Assembly: GCF_003688595.1 (NCBI RefSeq)
Contig: NZ_RCWT01000011.1
Coordinates: 248,001-312,000, forward strand
Source: Sphingomonas sp. PP-F2F-G114-C0414
GTDB lineage: Bacteria; Pseudomonadota; Alphaproteobacteria; Sphingomonadales; Sphingomonadaceae
Direction of reading: 5' to 3'
Length of the DNA stretch: 64,000 bases
Position 1 is the stretch's first letter. Every line of letters starts with the position of its first letter. Of the stretch, positions 34,507 to 42,595 are shown one piece after another. The translations under genes and the position numbers were made by a program. The notes under the pieces were generated by a model. It was not told where the DNA came from. It saw nothing but the letters and a program-made list of their open reading frames with translations, and ran no database searches.

Positions 34507-36084
34507 TTAGAAGTTGAGGCCCATTGCGGTCTTCACGCCGGGGAGCGCGCGGACCTTGGTGAGCAGATCGGGCGTCACGGCTTCGTCGACCGAGAGCAGC
34601 AGCACCGCCTCGCCGCCCGCCGAACGACGACCCAGATGGAACGTTCCGATATTCACCCCAGCCTCGCCCAACGCCGTCCCGAGACGCCCGATGAACCCCG
34701 GCGCATCCTCGTTGACGACGTACAGCATCGGCCCCGCCAGATCGGCCTCGATCTTGATCCCCAGCAGTTCGACCAGACGCGGCGCCGAATCGCCGAACAG
34801 CGTGCCGGCCACAGACCGCTCGCCATCCTCGGTCTTTACCGCAACGCGCAGCAGCGTGTGGTAATCCGCCTCACGCTCGGTACGCACTTCGCGGACCTCG
34901 AGGCCACGCTCGCGCGCCAGCACCGGCGCGTTGACCATGTTGACCGTTGCGGTCTGCGTCTGGAGATAGCCGGCGAGCACCGCGCTCACGATCGGCTTCG
35001 CGTTCAGATCGGCCGCGGCGCCTTCGGTATGCACCGAAATCCGCGACACCGCGCCGGTCGTCAGCTGCCCGACCAGCGACCCCAGCTTCTCCGCCAACGC
35101 CATGTACGGCTTCAGCTTCGGCGCTTCCTCGGCCGATAGCGACGGCATGTTGAGCGCATTCGTGACGCCGCCCGACATCAGGAAATCAGCCATCTGCTCG
35201 GCGACCTGGATCGCGACATTGACCTGCGCCTCGGTGGTCGACGCGCCGAGATGCGGCGTGCTGACGAAGTTCGGCGTGTTGAACAGCGGCGATGCCTTGG
35301 CGGGCTCCTCGACGAACACGTCAAGTGCGGCGCCGCCGACCTGCCCCGAATCGAGTGCCGCCTTCAGCGCGACCTCGTCGATCAGGCCGCCGCGCGCGCA
35401 GTTGATGATCCGCACCCCCTTCTTCGCCTTGGCGAGCGCCTCGGCCGAGAGGATGTTGCGCGTCTGGTCGGTCAGCGGCGTGTGCAGCGTGATGAAGTCG
35501 GCGCGCGCGAGCAACTCGTCGAGCGTGACCTTCTCGACACCGATCTCGATCGCGCGCTCGGGCGTCAGGAACGGATCGAACGCGACGACCTTCATCTTCA
35601 GGCCACGCGCGCGATCGGCGACGATCGAGCCGATATTGCCCGCACCGATCAGGCCGAGCGTCTTCGACGTCAGCTCGACGCCCATGAACCGGTTCTTCTC
35701 CCACTTGCCGGACTGCGTCGATGCGTCGGCCTCGGGCAACTGGCGGGCGAGCGCGAACATCAGCGCGATCGCGTGCTCAGCGGTGGTGATCGAGTTGCCG
35801 AACGGCGTGTTCATCACGACCACACCCTTTGCCGACGCGGCGGGGATATCGACGTTGTCGACGCCGATGCCGGCGCGGCCGACGACCTTGAGGTTGGTGG
35901 CGTGCTCGAGGATTTCCTTGGTCACCTTGGTCGAGCTGCGGATCGCGAGGCCGTCATACTCGCCGATCATCGCCATCAGTTCGGCGGGCGTCTTGCCGGT
36001 GATCTCGTCGACCTCGACCCCGCGCTCGCGGAAGATCTGCGCCGCGCGGGGATCCATTTTGTCGGAGATAAGGACTTTTGGCAT
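34507..36084 (-). CDS. serA: D-3-phosphoglycerate dehydrogenase
   Basis: SerA (525 residues) oxidises 3-phosphoglycerate to 3-phosphohydroxypyruvate with NAD, the first step of serine synthesis. It has the long form: a substrate/NAD domain pair (about 1-310, LGLIGAGNIGSIVADRARGL is the Rossmann glycine motif, and STPHLGAST carries the catalytic His), an intervening domain and a C-terminal ACT domain (about 450-525) for serine feedback. Shine-Dalgarno AAGGAAA precedes the ATG. It follows serC, with a family B repeat between them, making a serine pathway operon. Confidence 0.97.
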   Translation of the reverse strand: MPKVLISDKMDPRAAQIFRERGVEVDEITGKTPAELMAMIGEYDGLAIRSSTKVTKEILEHATNLKVVGRAGIGVDNVDIPAASAKGVVVMNTPFGNSITTAEHAIALMFALARQLPEADASTQSGKWEKNRFMGVELTSKTLGLIGAGNIGSIVADRARGLKMKVVAFDPFLTPERAIEIGVEKVTLDELLARADFITLHTPLTDQTRNILSAEALAKAKKGVRIINCARGGLIDEVALKAALDSGQVGGAALDVFVEEPAKASPLFNTPNFVSTPHLGASTTEAQVNVAIQVAEQMADFLMSGGVTNALNMPSLSAEEAPKLKPYMALAEKLGSLVGQLTTGAVSRISVHTEGAAADLNAKPIVSAVLAGYLQTQTATVNMVNAPVLARERGLEVREVRTEREADYHTLLRVAVKTEDGERSVAGTLFGDSAPRLVELLGIKIEADLAGPMLYVVNEDAPGFIGRLGTALGEAGVNIGTFHLGRRSAGGEAVLLLSVDEAVTPDLLTKVRALPGVKTAMGLNF

Positions 36085-36098
36085 GGGATTTCCTTCTT

Positions 36099-36202
36099 CT
36101 CCCTCTCCCCTCCGGGGAGAGGGTCGGGGTGAGGGGTGGTACGGGGAGGTGGCGTGCGTGGCAGCCCCTCACCCCAGCCCTCTCCCCGGAGGGGAGAGGG
36201 AG
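36099..36202. repeat. Family B paired palindrome between serC and serA
   Basis: Left arm CTCCCTCTCCCCTCCGGGGA then GAGGGTCGGGGTGAGGGG and inverted right arm CCCCTCACCCCAGCCCTCTC then CCCGGAGGGGAGAGGGAG. It lies within the serC-serA operon, between the serC stop and the serA Shine-Dalgarno. A strong stem here could lower the amount of serA message relative to serC or stabilise the serC end. Confidence 0.88.
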
Positions 36203-36211
36203 CGAGAATAT

Positions 36212-37366
36212 TTAAGCCGCCTTGGCGGTCGCATAGGCCCAGTCGAGCCAGGGGCCGAGCGCTTCGATATCGGCAGTGTCGACGGTCGCGCCGCACCAGA
36301 TCCGCAAGCCCGGAGGCGCGTCGCGGTAACCCGCCACGTCATACGCCGCGCCAGCCTTTTCGAGCGCCGAGGCCATCGCCTTGATCAACGCCTCGTCGGC
36401 TCCCTCGACCGTGAGGCAAACGCTGGTCTTCGACCGCGTCGCCGGATCGACCGCCAGATGCCCCAGCCAATCACGCTCCGCCACGATCTTGTCCAAAGCC
36501 GCGGCGTTCGCATCCGACCGCTTGATCAAGCCGTCCTCGCCAAGCGACTTCGCCCATTCGAGGCTGAAGATCGCATCCTCGACAGCCAGCATCGACGGCG
36601 TGTTGATCGTCTCACCCTTGAACACGCCCTCGGTGAGCTTGCCCTTAGAAACGAGGCGGAACACCTTCGGCAACGGCCAGGCGGGGGTGTACGTTTCGAG
36701 CCGCTCGACCGCGCGCGGCCCGAGGATCAGCACACCGTGCGCGCCCTCGCCGCCGAGCACCTTCTGCCACGAGAAGGTGGCTACATCGATCTTCGTCCAG
36801 TCGATATCGTAGGCGAACACTCCGGAGGTCGCATCGGCGAACGAGAGGCCTTCGCGGTCGTCCGGGATCCAGTCCGCGTTCGGCACGCGCACGCCGCTGG
36901 TGGTACCGTTCCAGGTGAACAGCACGTCGTTCGACCAGTCGACCGCGTCGAGGTGAGGCAGCTGACCGTAATCGGCGCGCACGACAGTGGGGTCGATCTT
37001 GAGCTGCTTGACCGCATCGGTGACCCAGCCCTCGCCGAAGCTTTCCCAGGCGAGCGCGGTGACGGGCTTGGCGCCCAGCATCGTCCACATCGTCATCTCG
37101 TACGCGCCGGTGTCGGAACCGGGGACGATGCCGATGCGGTGCGTTTCGGGGAGCTTCAGCAGTTCGCGCATCAGGTCGATGCTGTACTGGAGGCGGGTCT
37201 TGCCGATCTTCGAGCGATGCGAGCGACCGAGCGAATCGGTGGCGAGCTTGTCCGCGGACCAACCCGGAGGTTTCGCGCAAGGACCGGAGCTGAAAAAGGG
37301 ACGTGCCGGCTTCGTAGCGGGCAGTGCAGGCGCATTTGTAGCGGGTGCGTAGGTCGTATCAGTCAT
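36212..37366 (-). CDS. serC: Phosphoserine transaminase
   Basis: SerC (384 residues) is a PLP enzyme converting phosphohydroxypyruvate and glutamate to phosphoserine. It is of the longer alphaproteobacterial type. Motifs are FFSSGPCAKPPGWS near the N-terminus, GIVPGSDTGAYEMTMW, the PLP lysine in ATFSWQKVLGGEGAHG, and ETINTPSMLAVEDAI. The start MTDTTYAPATN has a strong Shine-Dalgarno (AGGAGAG). Upstream frames show no similarity and are excluded. It is the first gene of the operon serC-serA-DUF559-hisZ-purA. Confidence 0.96.
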   Translation of the reverse strand: MTDTTYAPATNAPALPATKPARPFFSSGPCAKPPGWSADKLATDSLGRSHRSKIGKTRLQYSIDLMRELLKLPETHRIGIVPGSDTGAYEMTMWTMLGAKPVTALAWESFGEGWVTDAVKQLKIDPTVVRADYGQLPHLDAVDWSNDVLFTWNGTTSGVRVPNADWIPDDREGLSFADATSGVFAYDIDWTKIDVATFSWQKVLGGEGAHGVLILGPRAVERLETYTPAWPLPKVFRLVSKGKLTEGVFKGETINTPSMLAVEDAIFSLEWAKSLGEDGLIKRSDANAAALDKIVAERDWLGHLAVDPATRSKTSVCLTVEGADEALIKAMASALEKAGAAYDVAGYRDAPPGLRIWCGATVDTADIEALGPWLDWAYATAKAA

Positions 37367-37394
37367 GTATCTCTCCTCACAGAGAGCACGCGCG

Positions 37395-37450
37395 GCGTTG
37401 GGACCGCGTGGCCCGTCGCCGGCCCTAACGGCGTTCGCGGGGGTGTCAAC
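37395..37450 (-). promoter_or_regulatory. Candidate serC promoter and leader hairpin
   Basis: On the minus strand, TTGACA (37449-37444) is a perfect -35 box, with a weak -10 (TTAGGG or TAGGGC) 15-16 bases further on. Downstream, the leader contains CACGCGG and CCGCGCGTG, which can pair across about 8 bases just before the Shine-Dalgarno. A conserved serC RNA motif is known upstream of serC in alphaproteobacteria; whether this leader belongs to it cannot be decided by eye. Confidence 0.4.
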
Positions 37451-37510
37451 CGCGTTCGATTGCAAGCGCGCGGCGGCGGGACTCGCCCTACCGTGCGCCA
37501 AACTCGCTCC

Positions 37511-37609
37511 GTCACCCCGGGCTTGTCCCGGGGCCCACCGTGCCTCACGGCCTTAGGCATGGGGGACAAGACGATGAGTGGATGCCGGAACAGGCCCGGC
37601 ATGACGGAG
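37511..37609. repeat. Family C paired palindrome, copy 2
   Basis: Left arm GTCACCCCGGGCTTGTCCCG then GGGCCCACC and right arm GTGGATGCCGGAACAGGCCC then GGCATGACGG. Unlike copies 1 and 3 it lies between divergent genes, and its right end contains the ATG used by the extensin-like gene. Confidence 0.85.
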
Positions 37610-38254
37610 TGGGTGGTAGTAGCGACTCTCGCACTGACTTTAGCCGGATGCGGACGCGCCGATCGCCCCACGGCACCGACCAAGACTCGCCCCAATCTCT
37701 CCGTCCCGAGCAACCGCGAAACGGCGCAGTGTCTCGCCGACCTGCGCGAACTCCACGTGTCGTTCCAGGTCCTGCCCGACCGCGAAACGGGGCCGGGTTG
37801 CGGGCTCAACGGCACGGTGAAGCTCGTCGACATCGGCGTCCCCGTCGCCAACCTCACCGCGGTCCGTTGCGGCGCGGCGCGCGCGTTTATCGGCTGGACG
37901 CGCAACGCGGTGGCGCCCGCCGCGTATCAGATGCTGGGCAGCGAACTCGCGCGGATCGACAGCATGGGAAGCTATGCGTGCCGCAACGTCGTCGGCTCCA
38001 CGCGCGGTCCCACCCGCCGCTCGGGCCATGCAATCGCCAACGCGATCGATATCGGCGGGTTCGTGCTGAAGGACGGGCGGCGCATCACCGTGCTCAGCGA
38101 CTGGAGCTCGCCCGACCCGCAGGTCCGGCAATTCCTCCAGACGATCCGCGCGTCGGCCTGCAAGCGGTTCGGCACGGTGCTCAGCCCCGACTACAACGCC
38201 GCGCACCGCAACCACCTCCATCTCGAAGACGATCACGCCAATTTCTGCCGCTAG
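37601..38254 (+). CDS. Extensin-like C-terminal domain lipoprotein
   Basis: This 217-residue protein has a lipoprotein signal MTEWVVVATLALTLAGC and an extensin-like C-terminal domain with the conserved cysteines and the putative zinc-peptidase-like residues (SGHAIANAIDIGGF, AHRNHLHLEDD). The His/Asp pattern resembles VanY/DacB-type D,D-carboxypeptidases, so a periplasmic cell-wall role is plausible but unproven. The ATG is part of the right arm of a family C repeat. A GTG four codons later is possible but would remove the only charged residue before the signal. A much longer upstream frame is not coding. Confidence 0.85.
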   Translation: MTEWVVVATLALTLAGCGRADRPTAPTKTRPNLSVPSNRETAQCLADLRELHVSFQVLPDRETGPGCGLNGTVKLVDIGVPVANLTAVRCGAARAFIGWTRNAVAPAAYQMLGSELARIDSMGSYACRNVVGSTRGPTRRSGHAIANAIDIGGFVLKDGRRITVLSDWSSPDPQVRQFLQTIRASACKRFGTVLSPDYNAAHRNHLHLEDDHANFCR

Positions 38255-38300
38255 CGCACCGCTCTAGCCCTCCCCTCGTGTTTCCTCTAATCGCGCCTGA

Positions 38301-39185
38301 ATGACCGATACACGAGTACCATCGCGCGTTTTTCCGAACGCCAGCCAGGATGCCGAGTCCGCCCGCGACTCCGTTTCCACCCCCCAGACGCAGCACCCGC
38401 ATTACCGGCTCGCCTTCCAGGACATGGATTTCCTGTTGCGCGAAGACCTGCGGCCGGTGCGGTTCCAGCTCGAACTGCTGAAGACCGAACTCGTCCTCGA
38501 CGAGGCCAAGATCGGTTCGACGTTCGTGTTCTACGGCTCCGCGCGCATTCCCGAGCCGTCCAAGGCGCAGGCTTTGCTGAAGCTTGCCACCGATGACAAG
38601 TCGAAGAAGATCGCCGAGCGGCTGGTCGAGAAGTCGAAATATTACGACGTCGCGCGCGAGCTGGCCGCCAAGGTCAGCGTGCTGCCGCGCGACGAGCGTG
38701 GCTGGCGGCAGTTCGTGGTGTGCTCGGGAGGCGGTCCGTCGATCATGGAAGCGGCGAACCGCGGCGCGGACGACGTCGGTGCCGAGTCGATCGGGCTGAA
38801 CATCGTCCTGCCGCACGAGCAGGCGCCGAACCCGTACGTCACGCCGTCGCTGTCCGTGCAGTTCCACTATTTCGCGCTCAGGAAGATGCACTTCCTGCTG
38901 CATGCGCGGGCGCTTGCTGCGTTTCCGGGTGGGTTCGGGACGTTCGACGAGCTGTTCGAGCTGCTGACGCTGATCCAGACGGGCAAGATCCAGCCGATCC
39001 CGGTGCTGCTGTTCGGGCGTCAGTTCTGGGAGAGGGTCGTGAACTTCGACGCGCTGGTCGAGGAAGGCGTCGTCAGCGAGAAGGACCTCGGGATCTTCCG
39101 CTACGTCGAGACCGCCGACGAGGCGTGGGACGCGGTGCAGTCGTTCTACCGCGAGCGGGCGGAGAAGGAAGCCGCTGAGGGCTAA
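38301..39185 (+). CDS. LOG family / TIGR00730 Rossmann-fold protein
   Basis: This 294-residue protein contains the TIGR00730/LOG signatures: GGGPSIMEAANRGADDVG and PGGFGTFDELFELLTLIQTG. In plants and some bacteria this fold is cytokinin riboside 5'-monophosphate phosphoribohydrolase; bacterial members are nucleotide-base hydrolases with various substrates. An N-terminal extension of about 40 residues precedes the core, and VFYGSARIPEP begins the Rossmann domain. It is downstream of the extensin-like gene by 46 bases, in the same direction. Substrate unknown. Confidence 0.92.
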   Translation: MTDTRVPSRVFPNASQDAESARDSVSTPQTQHPHYRLAFQDMDFLLREDLRPVRFQLELLKTELVLDEAKIGSTFVFYGSARIPEPSKAQALLKLATDDKSKKIAERLVEKSKYYDVARELAAKVSVLPRDERGWRQFVVCSGGGPSIMEAANRGADDVGAESIGLNIVLPHEQAPNPYVTPSLSVQFHYFALRKMHFLLHARALAAFPGGFGTFDELFELLTLIQTGKIQPIPVLLFGRQFWERVVNFDALVEEGVVSEKDLGIFRYVETADEAWDAVQSFYRERAEKEAAEG

Positions 39186-39212
39186 GCTTTCCCAGGGGGG
39201 AGCGCCCTTCTG

Positions 39213-39317
39213 CTCCCTCTCCCCCTTCCGGGGAGAGGGCTGGGGTGAGGGGCTGTTCCAGGCGCTGCACTACTTGGCTGCCCCTCACCCCGACCCTCTC
39301 CCCGCAGGGGAGAGGGA
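39213..39317. repeat. Family B paired palindrome, convergent gap
   Basis: CTCCCTCTCCCCCTTCCGGG then GAGAGGGCTGGGGTGAGGGG is inverted as CCCCTCACCCCGACCCTCTC then CCCGCAGGGGAGAGGGAG. It fills the gap between the convergent LOG-like and cytochrome c genes and could terminate both. Confidence 0.88.
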
Positions 39318-39327
39318 GTTGGTCGCC

Positions 39328-40044
39328 CTACTTCTCCGAGCGAGCGCCCTTGCGGGCTGCTTCCGGATCGACCGATGGTGCACCCGAGGCTGGCGTTCCG
39401 GTGTTGGCGATGTCCGCCGTCGGCGCACCCTTCGTAGCCGCCGCTTCCGCCGCATTCGCCGTCGTCGGCTGATCCTTAGCCGCCGCACCCTTAGCCGCCG
39501 GAGCAGCGCCAGCCGCAGGCGCCGCCGGCAACGGCAGGTTCGAACCCTGCTGGTTGAGATACAGGATCACGTTAGCCCGATCCTGCGCATTACCGAGCCC
39601 CGCAAACGTCATCTTCGTCCCCGGCGCGAACTTGCGCGGCGAGGTCAGCCACGCGTTCAGCTTGTCGAAGTCCCACTTGCCACCGACCCCGGCCAGCGCC
39701 GACGAGAAGGCGTACCCGGCCTTGCCCTTGGCGATTTCCTCGCCGACCGTGCCGTACAGGTTCGGGCCGACGCCGTTCGCGCCGCCCTGGTTGATGGTGT
39801 GGCAGGCGGCGCACTTCTTGAACACTTCGGCGCCCTTGGCGGCGTCGGCGGTCGGCAGCAGCGAGGCGATCGGCACTTCGGCGGCGGCACCCTCGCCGCC
39901 CTCGGCGACGACGCCCTCGATCGCATAGCCCATCTTCTCGGGGCGCTCGCCGTGGAACATCATCCCGCCGACGATCGACAACCCGAGCGCCGCACCACAG
40001 CCTGCAAGCACCCAGCCGGCGATCGTATTGGTCCGATTGTCCAT
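39328..40044 (-). CDS. Membrane-anchored class I cytochrome c
   Basis: This 238-residue c-type cytochrome has an N-terminal transmembrane anchor (TIAGWVLAGCGAALGLSIVG) and a heme domain in the periplasm. The heme site is CAACH (78-82) and the axial Met is in GTKMTFAGL. It resembles the CycM/cytochrome c552 type that passes electrons from the bc1 complex to aa3 oxidase in alphaproteobacteria. A tail of about 65 residues rich in Ala, Pro, Lys and Thr follows the heme domain and is unusual. The start ATG 40044 is chosen for its spacing from a purine-rich AGGGCGG; an ATG at 40053 is possible. Confidence 0.93.
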   Translation of the reverse strand: MDNRTNTIAGWVLAGCGAALGLSIVGGMMFHGERPEKMGYAIEGVVAEGGEGAAAEVPIASLLPTADAAKGAEVFKKCAACHTINQGGANGVGPNLYGTVGEEIAKGKAGYAFSSALAGVGGKWDFDKLNAWLTSPRKFAPGTKMTFAGLGNAQDRANVILYLNQQGSNLPLPAAPAAGAAPAAKGAAAKDQPTTANAAEAAATKGAPTADIANTGTPASGAPSVDPEAARKGARSEK

Positions 40045-40148
40045 CTTTTGCATCCGCCCTGTTCTGTTTGGGATAGCCATAGAAAACGCGGGCGCGCACC
40101 GCAAGCCGCGCTTGTATGGCGGGCAGCGGCTCTCTAATCGGCCAGCGC

Positions 40149-41051
40149 ATGGAAAACTTCGCCGCACCCGCCCGCCCGATCGTCGCGCGGATGACCGAGG
40201 CCGCCGCCGCCGACCCCGCGAGCGCGGTCGCGTTCCAGGGCGCGCCGGGCGCCAACAGCCACGTCGCGGCGGTCGAGGCGTTTCCCGACGGCCTGCCCCT
40301 GCCCTGCTTCGATTTCTCCGACGCGATCGACGCGGTGAAGGACGGCCGCGCCGACTGCGCGATCATCCCGATCGAGAACTCGCTCCACGGCCGCGTCGCC
40401 GACATCCATTTCCTGCTCCCCGAATCGGGGCTGGTCATTACCGGCGAGCATTTCCTGCCGATCCGCCATGCGCTGATGGGCGCAGGGCCGCGCGACGGTA
40501 TCCGTCAGGCGATGAGCCATCCACAGGCGCTCGGGCAGTGCCGACACTGGCTGAAGGCGCACGGGATCGAGCCGGTGAGCTATCCCGACACCGCGGGCGC
40601 CGCCGCCAAGGTCGCCGAGCTTGCCGATCCGGCAATCGCCGCGCTCGCGCCGCCTGCTGCGGCCGGACTGTACGGGTTGGAGTTGCTCGCGACCGACATC
40701 GCCGATGCGGACCACAACACGACTCGGTTCGTGGTGCTTGCGCGCGGCGGCAAGCCGCCCGCGGCGCAGGAGCCGGCCGGCGGCGAATGGATGACGACGC
40801 TGATCTTCGAGGTGCGGAACGTCCCCGCCGCGCTCTACAAGGCGGTCGGCGGGTTCGCGACCAACGGGGTGAACATTACCAAGCTCGAAAGCTACCAGCG
40901 CAACGGCAGCTTCTCCGCGACGGAATTCTATGCGGATGTGGTGGGCAAGCCCGGCGACGCGAACCTCGACCATGCGCTGGAGGAACTGGGGTTCCATTCG
41001 AAGTGGCTGCGCGTGCTGGGGACGTATCGGCAGGCTCGCTCGCGGGGGTAG
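40149..41051 (+). CDS. pheA: Prephenate dehydratase
   Basis: PheA (300 residues) makes phenylpyruvate from prephenate on the way to phenylalanine. The dehydratase domain starts AVAFQGAPGANSHVAAVEAF and holds the catalytic TTR motif in DHNTTRFVV. The C-terminal ACT domain (from about residue 215, TTLIFEVRNVPAALYKAVGG then GVNITKLESYQ) provides phenylalanine feedback. There is no chorismate mutase domain, as usual in alphaproteobacteria. The start MENFAAPARP is preferred over an ATG 33 bases upstream. It is divergent from the cytochrome gene and ends at a family A repeat. Confidence 0.96.
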   Translation: MENFAAPARPIVARMTEAAAADPASAVAFQGAPGANSHVAAVEAFPDGLPLPCFDFSDAIDAVKDGRADCAIIPIENSLHGRVADIHFLLPESGLVITGEHFLPIRHALMGAGPRDGIRQAMSHPQALGQCRHWLKAHGIEPVSYPDTAGAAAKVAELADPAIAALAPPAAAGLYGLELLATDIADADHNTTRFVVLARGGKPPAAQEPAGGEWMTTLIFEVRNVPAALYKAVGGFATNGVNITKLESYQRNGSFSATEFYADVVGKPGDANLDHALEELGFHSKWLRVLGTYRQARSRG

Positions 41052-41074
41052 CCACCAGTCACCGTCACCGTCAC

Positions 41075-41157
41075 CGTCATCCTGACGAAAGTCAGGATCC
41101 AGAGCCATATAGCGCCGCGTTTGTTACCCTGGATCCTGACTTTCGTCAGGATGACGG
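41075..41157. repeat. Family A paired palindrome, copy 3
   Basis: Arms at 41075-41102 and 41129-41157 are the same as copy 1, with the same spacer orientation (AGAGCCAT first, GTTACC last). It is preceded by three ACCGTC units. It lies in the gap between the convergent pheA and histidine kinase genes. Confidence 0.88.
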
Positions 41158-41187
41158 ACGGTTGGTAAGCGTCGGTTCTAGTACCGC

Positions 41188-42585
41188 TTAGTTCGCCGCG
41201 GGCAACCTCAGCCTTACTAGCAACCCACCGAGGTCCTCGCTCTCCTCGAGCGCAACCGTCCCCTCGTAGATCTCCGCCACGTCGCGCACGATCGCCAGTC
41301 CAAGCCCCGTCCCCGGCTTCCCCGTATCCAACCGCACGCCGCGATCGAAGATGCGCACCCGCTCCTCCTCAGGAATGCCGACGCCGTCGTCCTCGACCAG
41401 GAACTCGACGAACCCCGCCTGCGCGCCGACCGTCACGAACACGCTGCCGCCACCGTATTTCGCGGCGTTCTCGATCAAATTGCCGAGCATCTCGTCGAGA
41501 TCCTGCCGCTCGACATGGACCTGCAACCCGCGTGGCCCGGTCACGTCGATCCGCACATGGCGGTACAGCCGCCCGACCGCACGCTCGACCGACTCCAGGC
41601 TCGGCCATACCTCCGCACGGCTGTGCGCGGACCCGCGACGCCCGACAGCCCGCGCCCGCGCGAGGTGGTGATCGACCTGGCGCCGCATGGTCCGCGCCTC
41701 GCGGATGACCGTGTCGGCGAGGTCGTCGGACTGCGCGGTGGCGGCGTTCATGATCACCGTCAGCGGCGTCTTGAGCGCATGCGCGAGGTTGCCGGCGTGG
41801 CGCCGCGCCTCCTCCGCCTGGCGTTCGTTATGCTCAATCAGCGCGTTCAGCTCCTCGACCATCGGCGCGACCTCGACCGGCATCGCCCTCGACACGCGGT
41901 TCGCCTGACCCGCACGCATCCGCGCGATCTCCTCGCGCACCCGCCGCAACGGCCAGAGACCGTAGAACGTCTGGAGCGCCGCCAGTACGATCAACCCCAG
42001 CCCGAGCAAGGCGAAGCTGCGGACGAGCGTACGCCGCAAAGTGGTGATCTGTGCATTCAGCCCGTCGCGGCTCTGCGCGACCTGGAACCGCCAATGCACC
42101 TTAGATCCCGGGATGACCGCGTCGCGCTCGACGATCCGCAGCTGCTCGTCGGGGAATTGCGAGCTGTCGTAGAAATGCGCGTTGCGATCGTCATGCGTCC
42201 CGCCGAACGCCAGATGCCGGTCCCAGAGCGACCGCGACGGAAAATCTTCGTGCCCCTTGCCCGACACCTGCCAGTACAGACCCGAATAGGGCTCGACGAA
42301 ACGCTGATCGGCGGCGGCGTCGCGGGTGAAGATCACTTCGCCGTCGGGGCCGATCTCGGACGAGTTCAGCAGCGAGCGCAGCACATATTCGAGCTGGTCG
42401 TCGAAATTGCGCGTCACCGCCGCCGACAGCACCCTATCGAGCGCGAACCCGCCGCCGCTGAGCAGCACGCCGATCCACACCGCCGCAATCAGGATCATGC
42501 GCCGCGACAGCGATCCTTTCACCGCCGCCGGCACGCGGATCGGCGTGTCGGTCTTGAGTGGGTCTGTCGGCGGCGCGGTATCCAT
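41188..42585 (-). CDS. Sensor histidine kinase
   Basis: This 465-residue membrane histidine kinase has a first transmembrane helix (MILIAAVWIGVLLSGGGFAL), a periplasmic sensor of about 130 residues, a second helix (FALLGLGLIVLAALQTFYGL) and a HAMP-like region. The H-box is HAGNLAHALKTPLTVIMNAA. The ATPase domain follows, with N-box MLGNLIENAAKYGGG, G1 DDGVGIPEEE and G2 GKPGTGLGLAIVRDVAEIY. The response regulator gene is directly upstream with a 10-base gap, and a PepSY gene precedes that. The signal is unknown; the PepSY partner hints at envelope or protease-related sensing. Similar to PhoQ-type kinases of sphingomonads. Confidence 0.93.
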   Translation of the reverse strand: MDTAPPTDPLKTDTPIRVPAAVKGSLSRRMILIAAVWIGVLLSGGGFALDRVLSAAVTRNFDDQLEYVLRSLLNSSEIGPDGEVIFTRDAAADQRFVEPYSGLYWQVSGKGHEDFPSRSLWDRHLAFGGTHDDRNAHFYDSSQFPDEQLRIVERDAVIPGSKVHWRFQVAQSRDGLNAQITTLRRTLVRSFALLGLGLIVLAALQTFYGLWPLRRVREEIARMRAGQANRVSRAMPVEVAPMVEELNALIEHNERQAEEARRHAGNLAHALKTPLTVIMNAATAQSDDLADTVIREARTMRRQVDHHLARARAVGRRGSAHSRAEVWPSLESVERAVGRLYRHVRIDVTGPRGLQVHVERQDLDEMLGNLIENAAKYGGGSVFVTVGAQAGFVEFLVEDDGVGIPEEERVRIFDRGVRLDTGKPGTGLGLAIVRDVAEIYEGTVALEESEDLGGLLVRLRLPAAN

Positions 42586-42595
42586 CGTCAGCCGA

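Noticed and set aside
35102-37600. Upstream part of a 1050-codon plus-strand frame leading into the extensin-like gene
   Set aside because: Only the last 217 codons look like a protein. The rest runs opposite serA and serC and crosses palindromic repeats, so it is open by chance.
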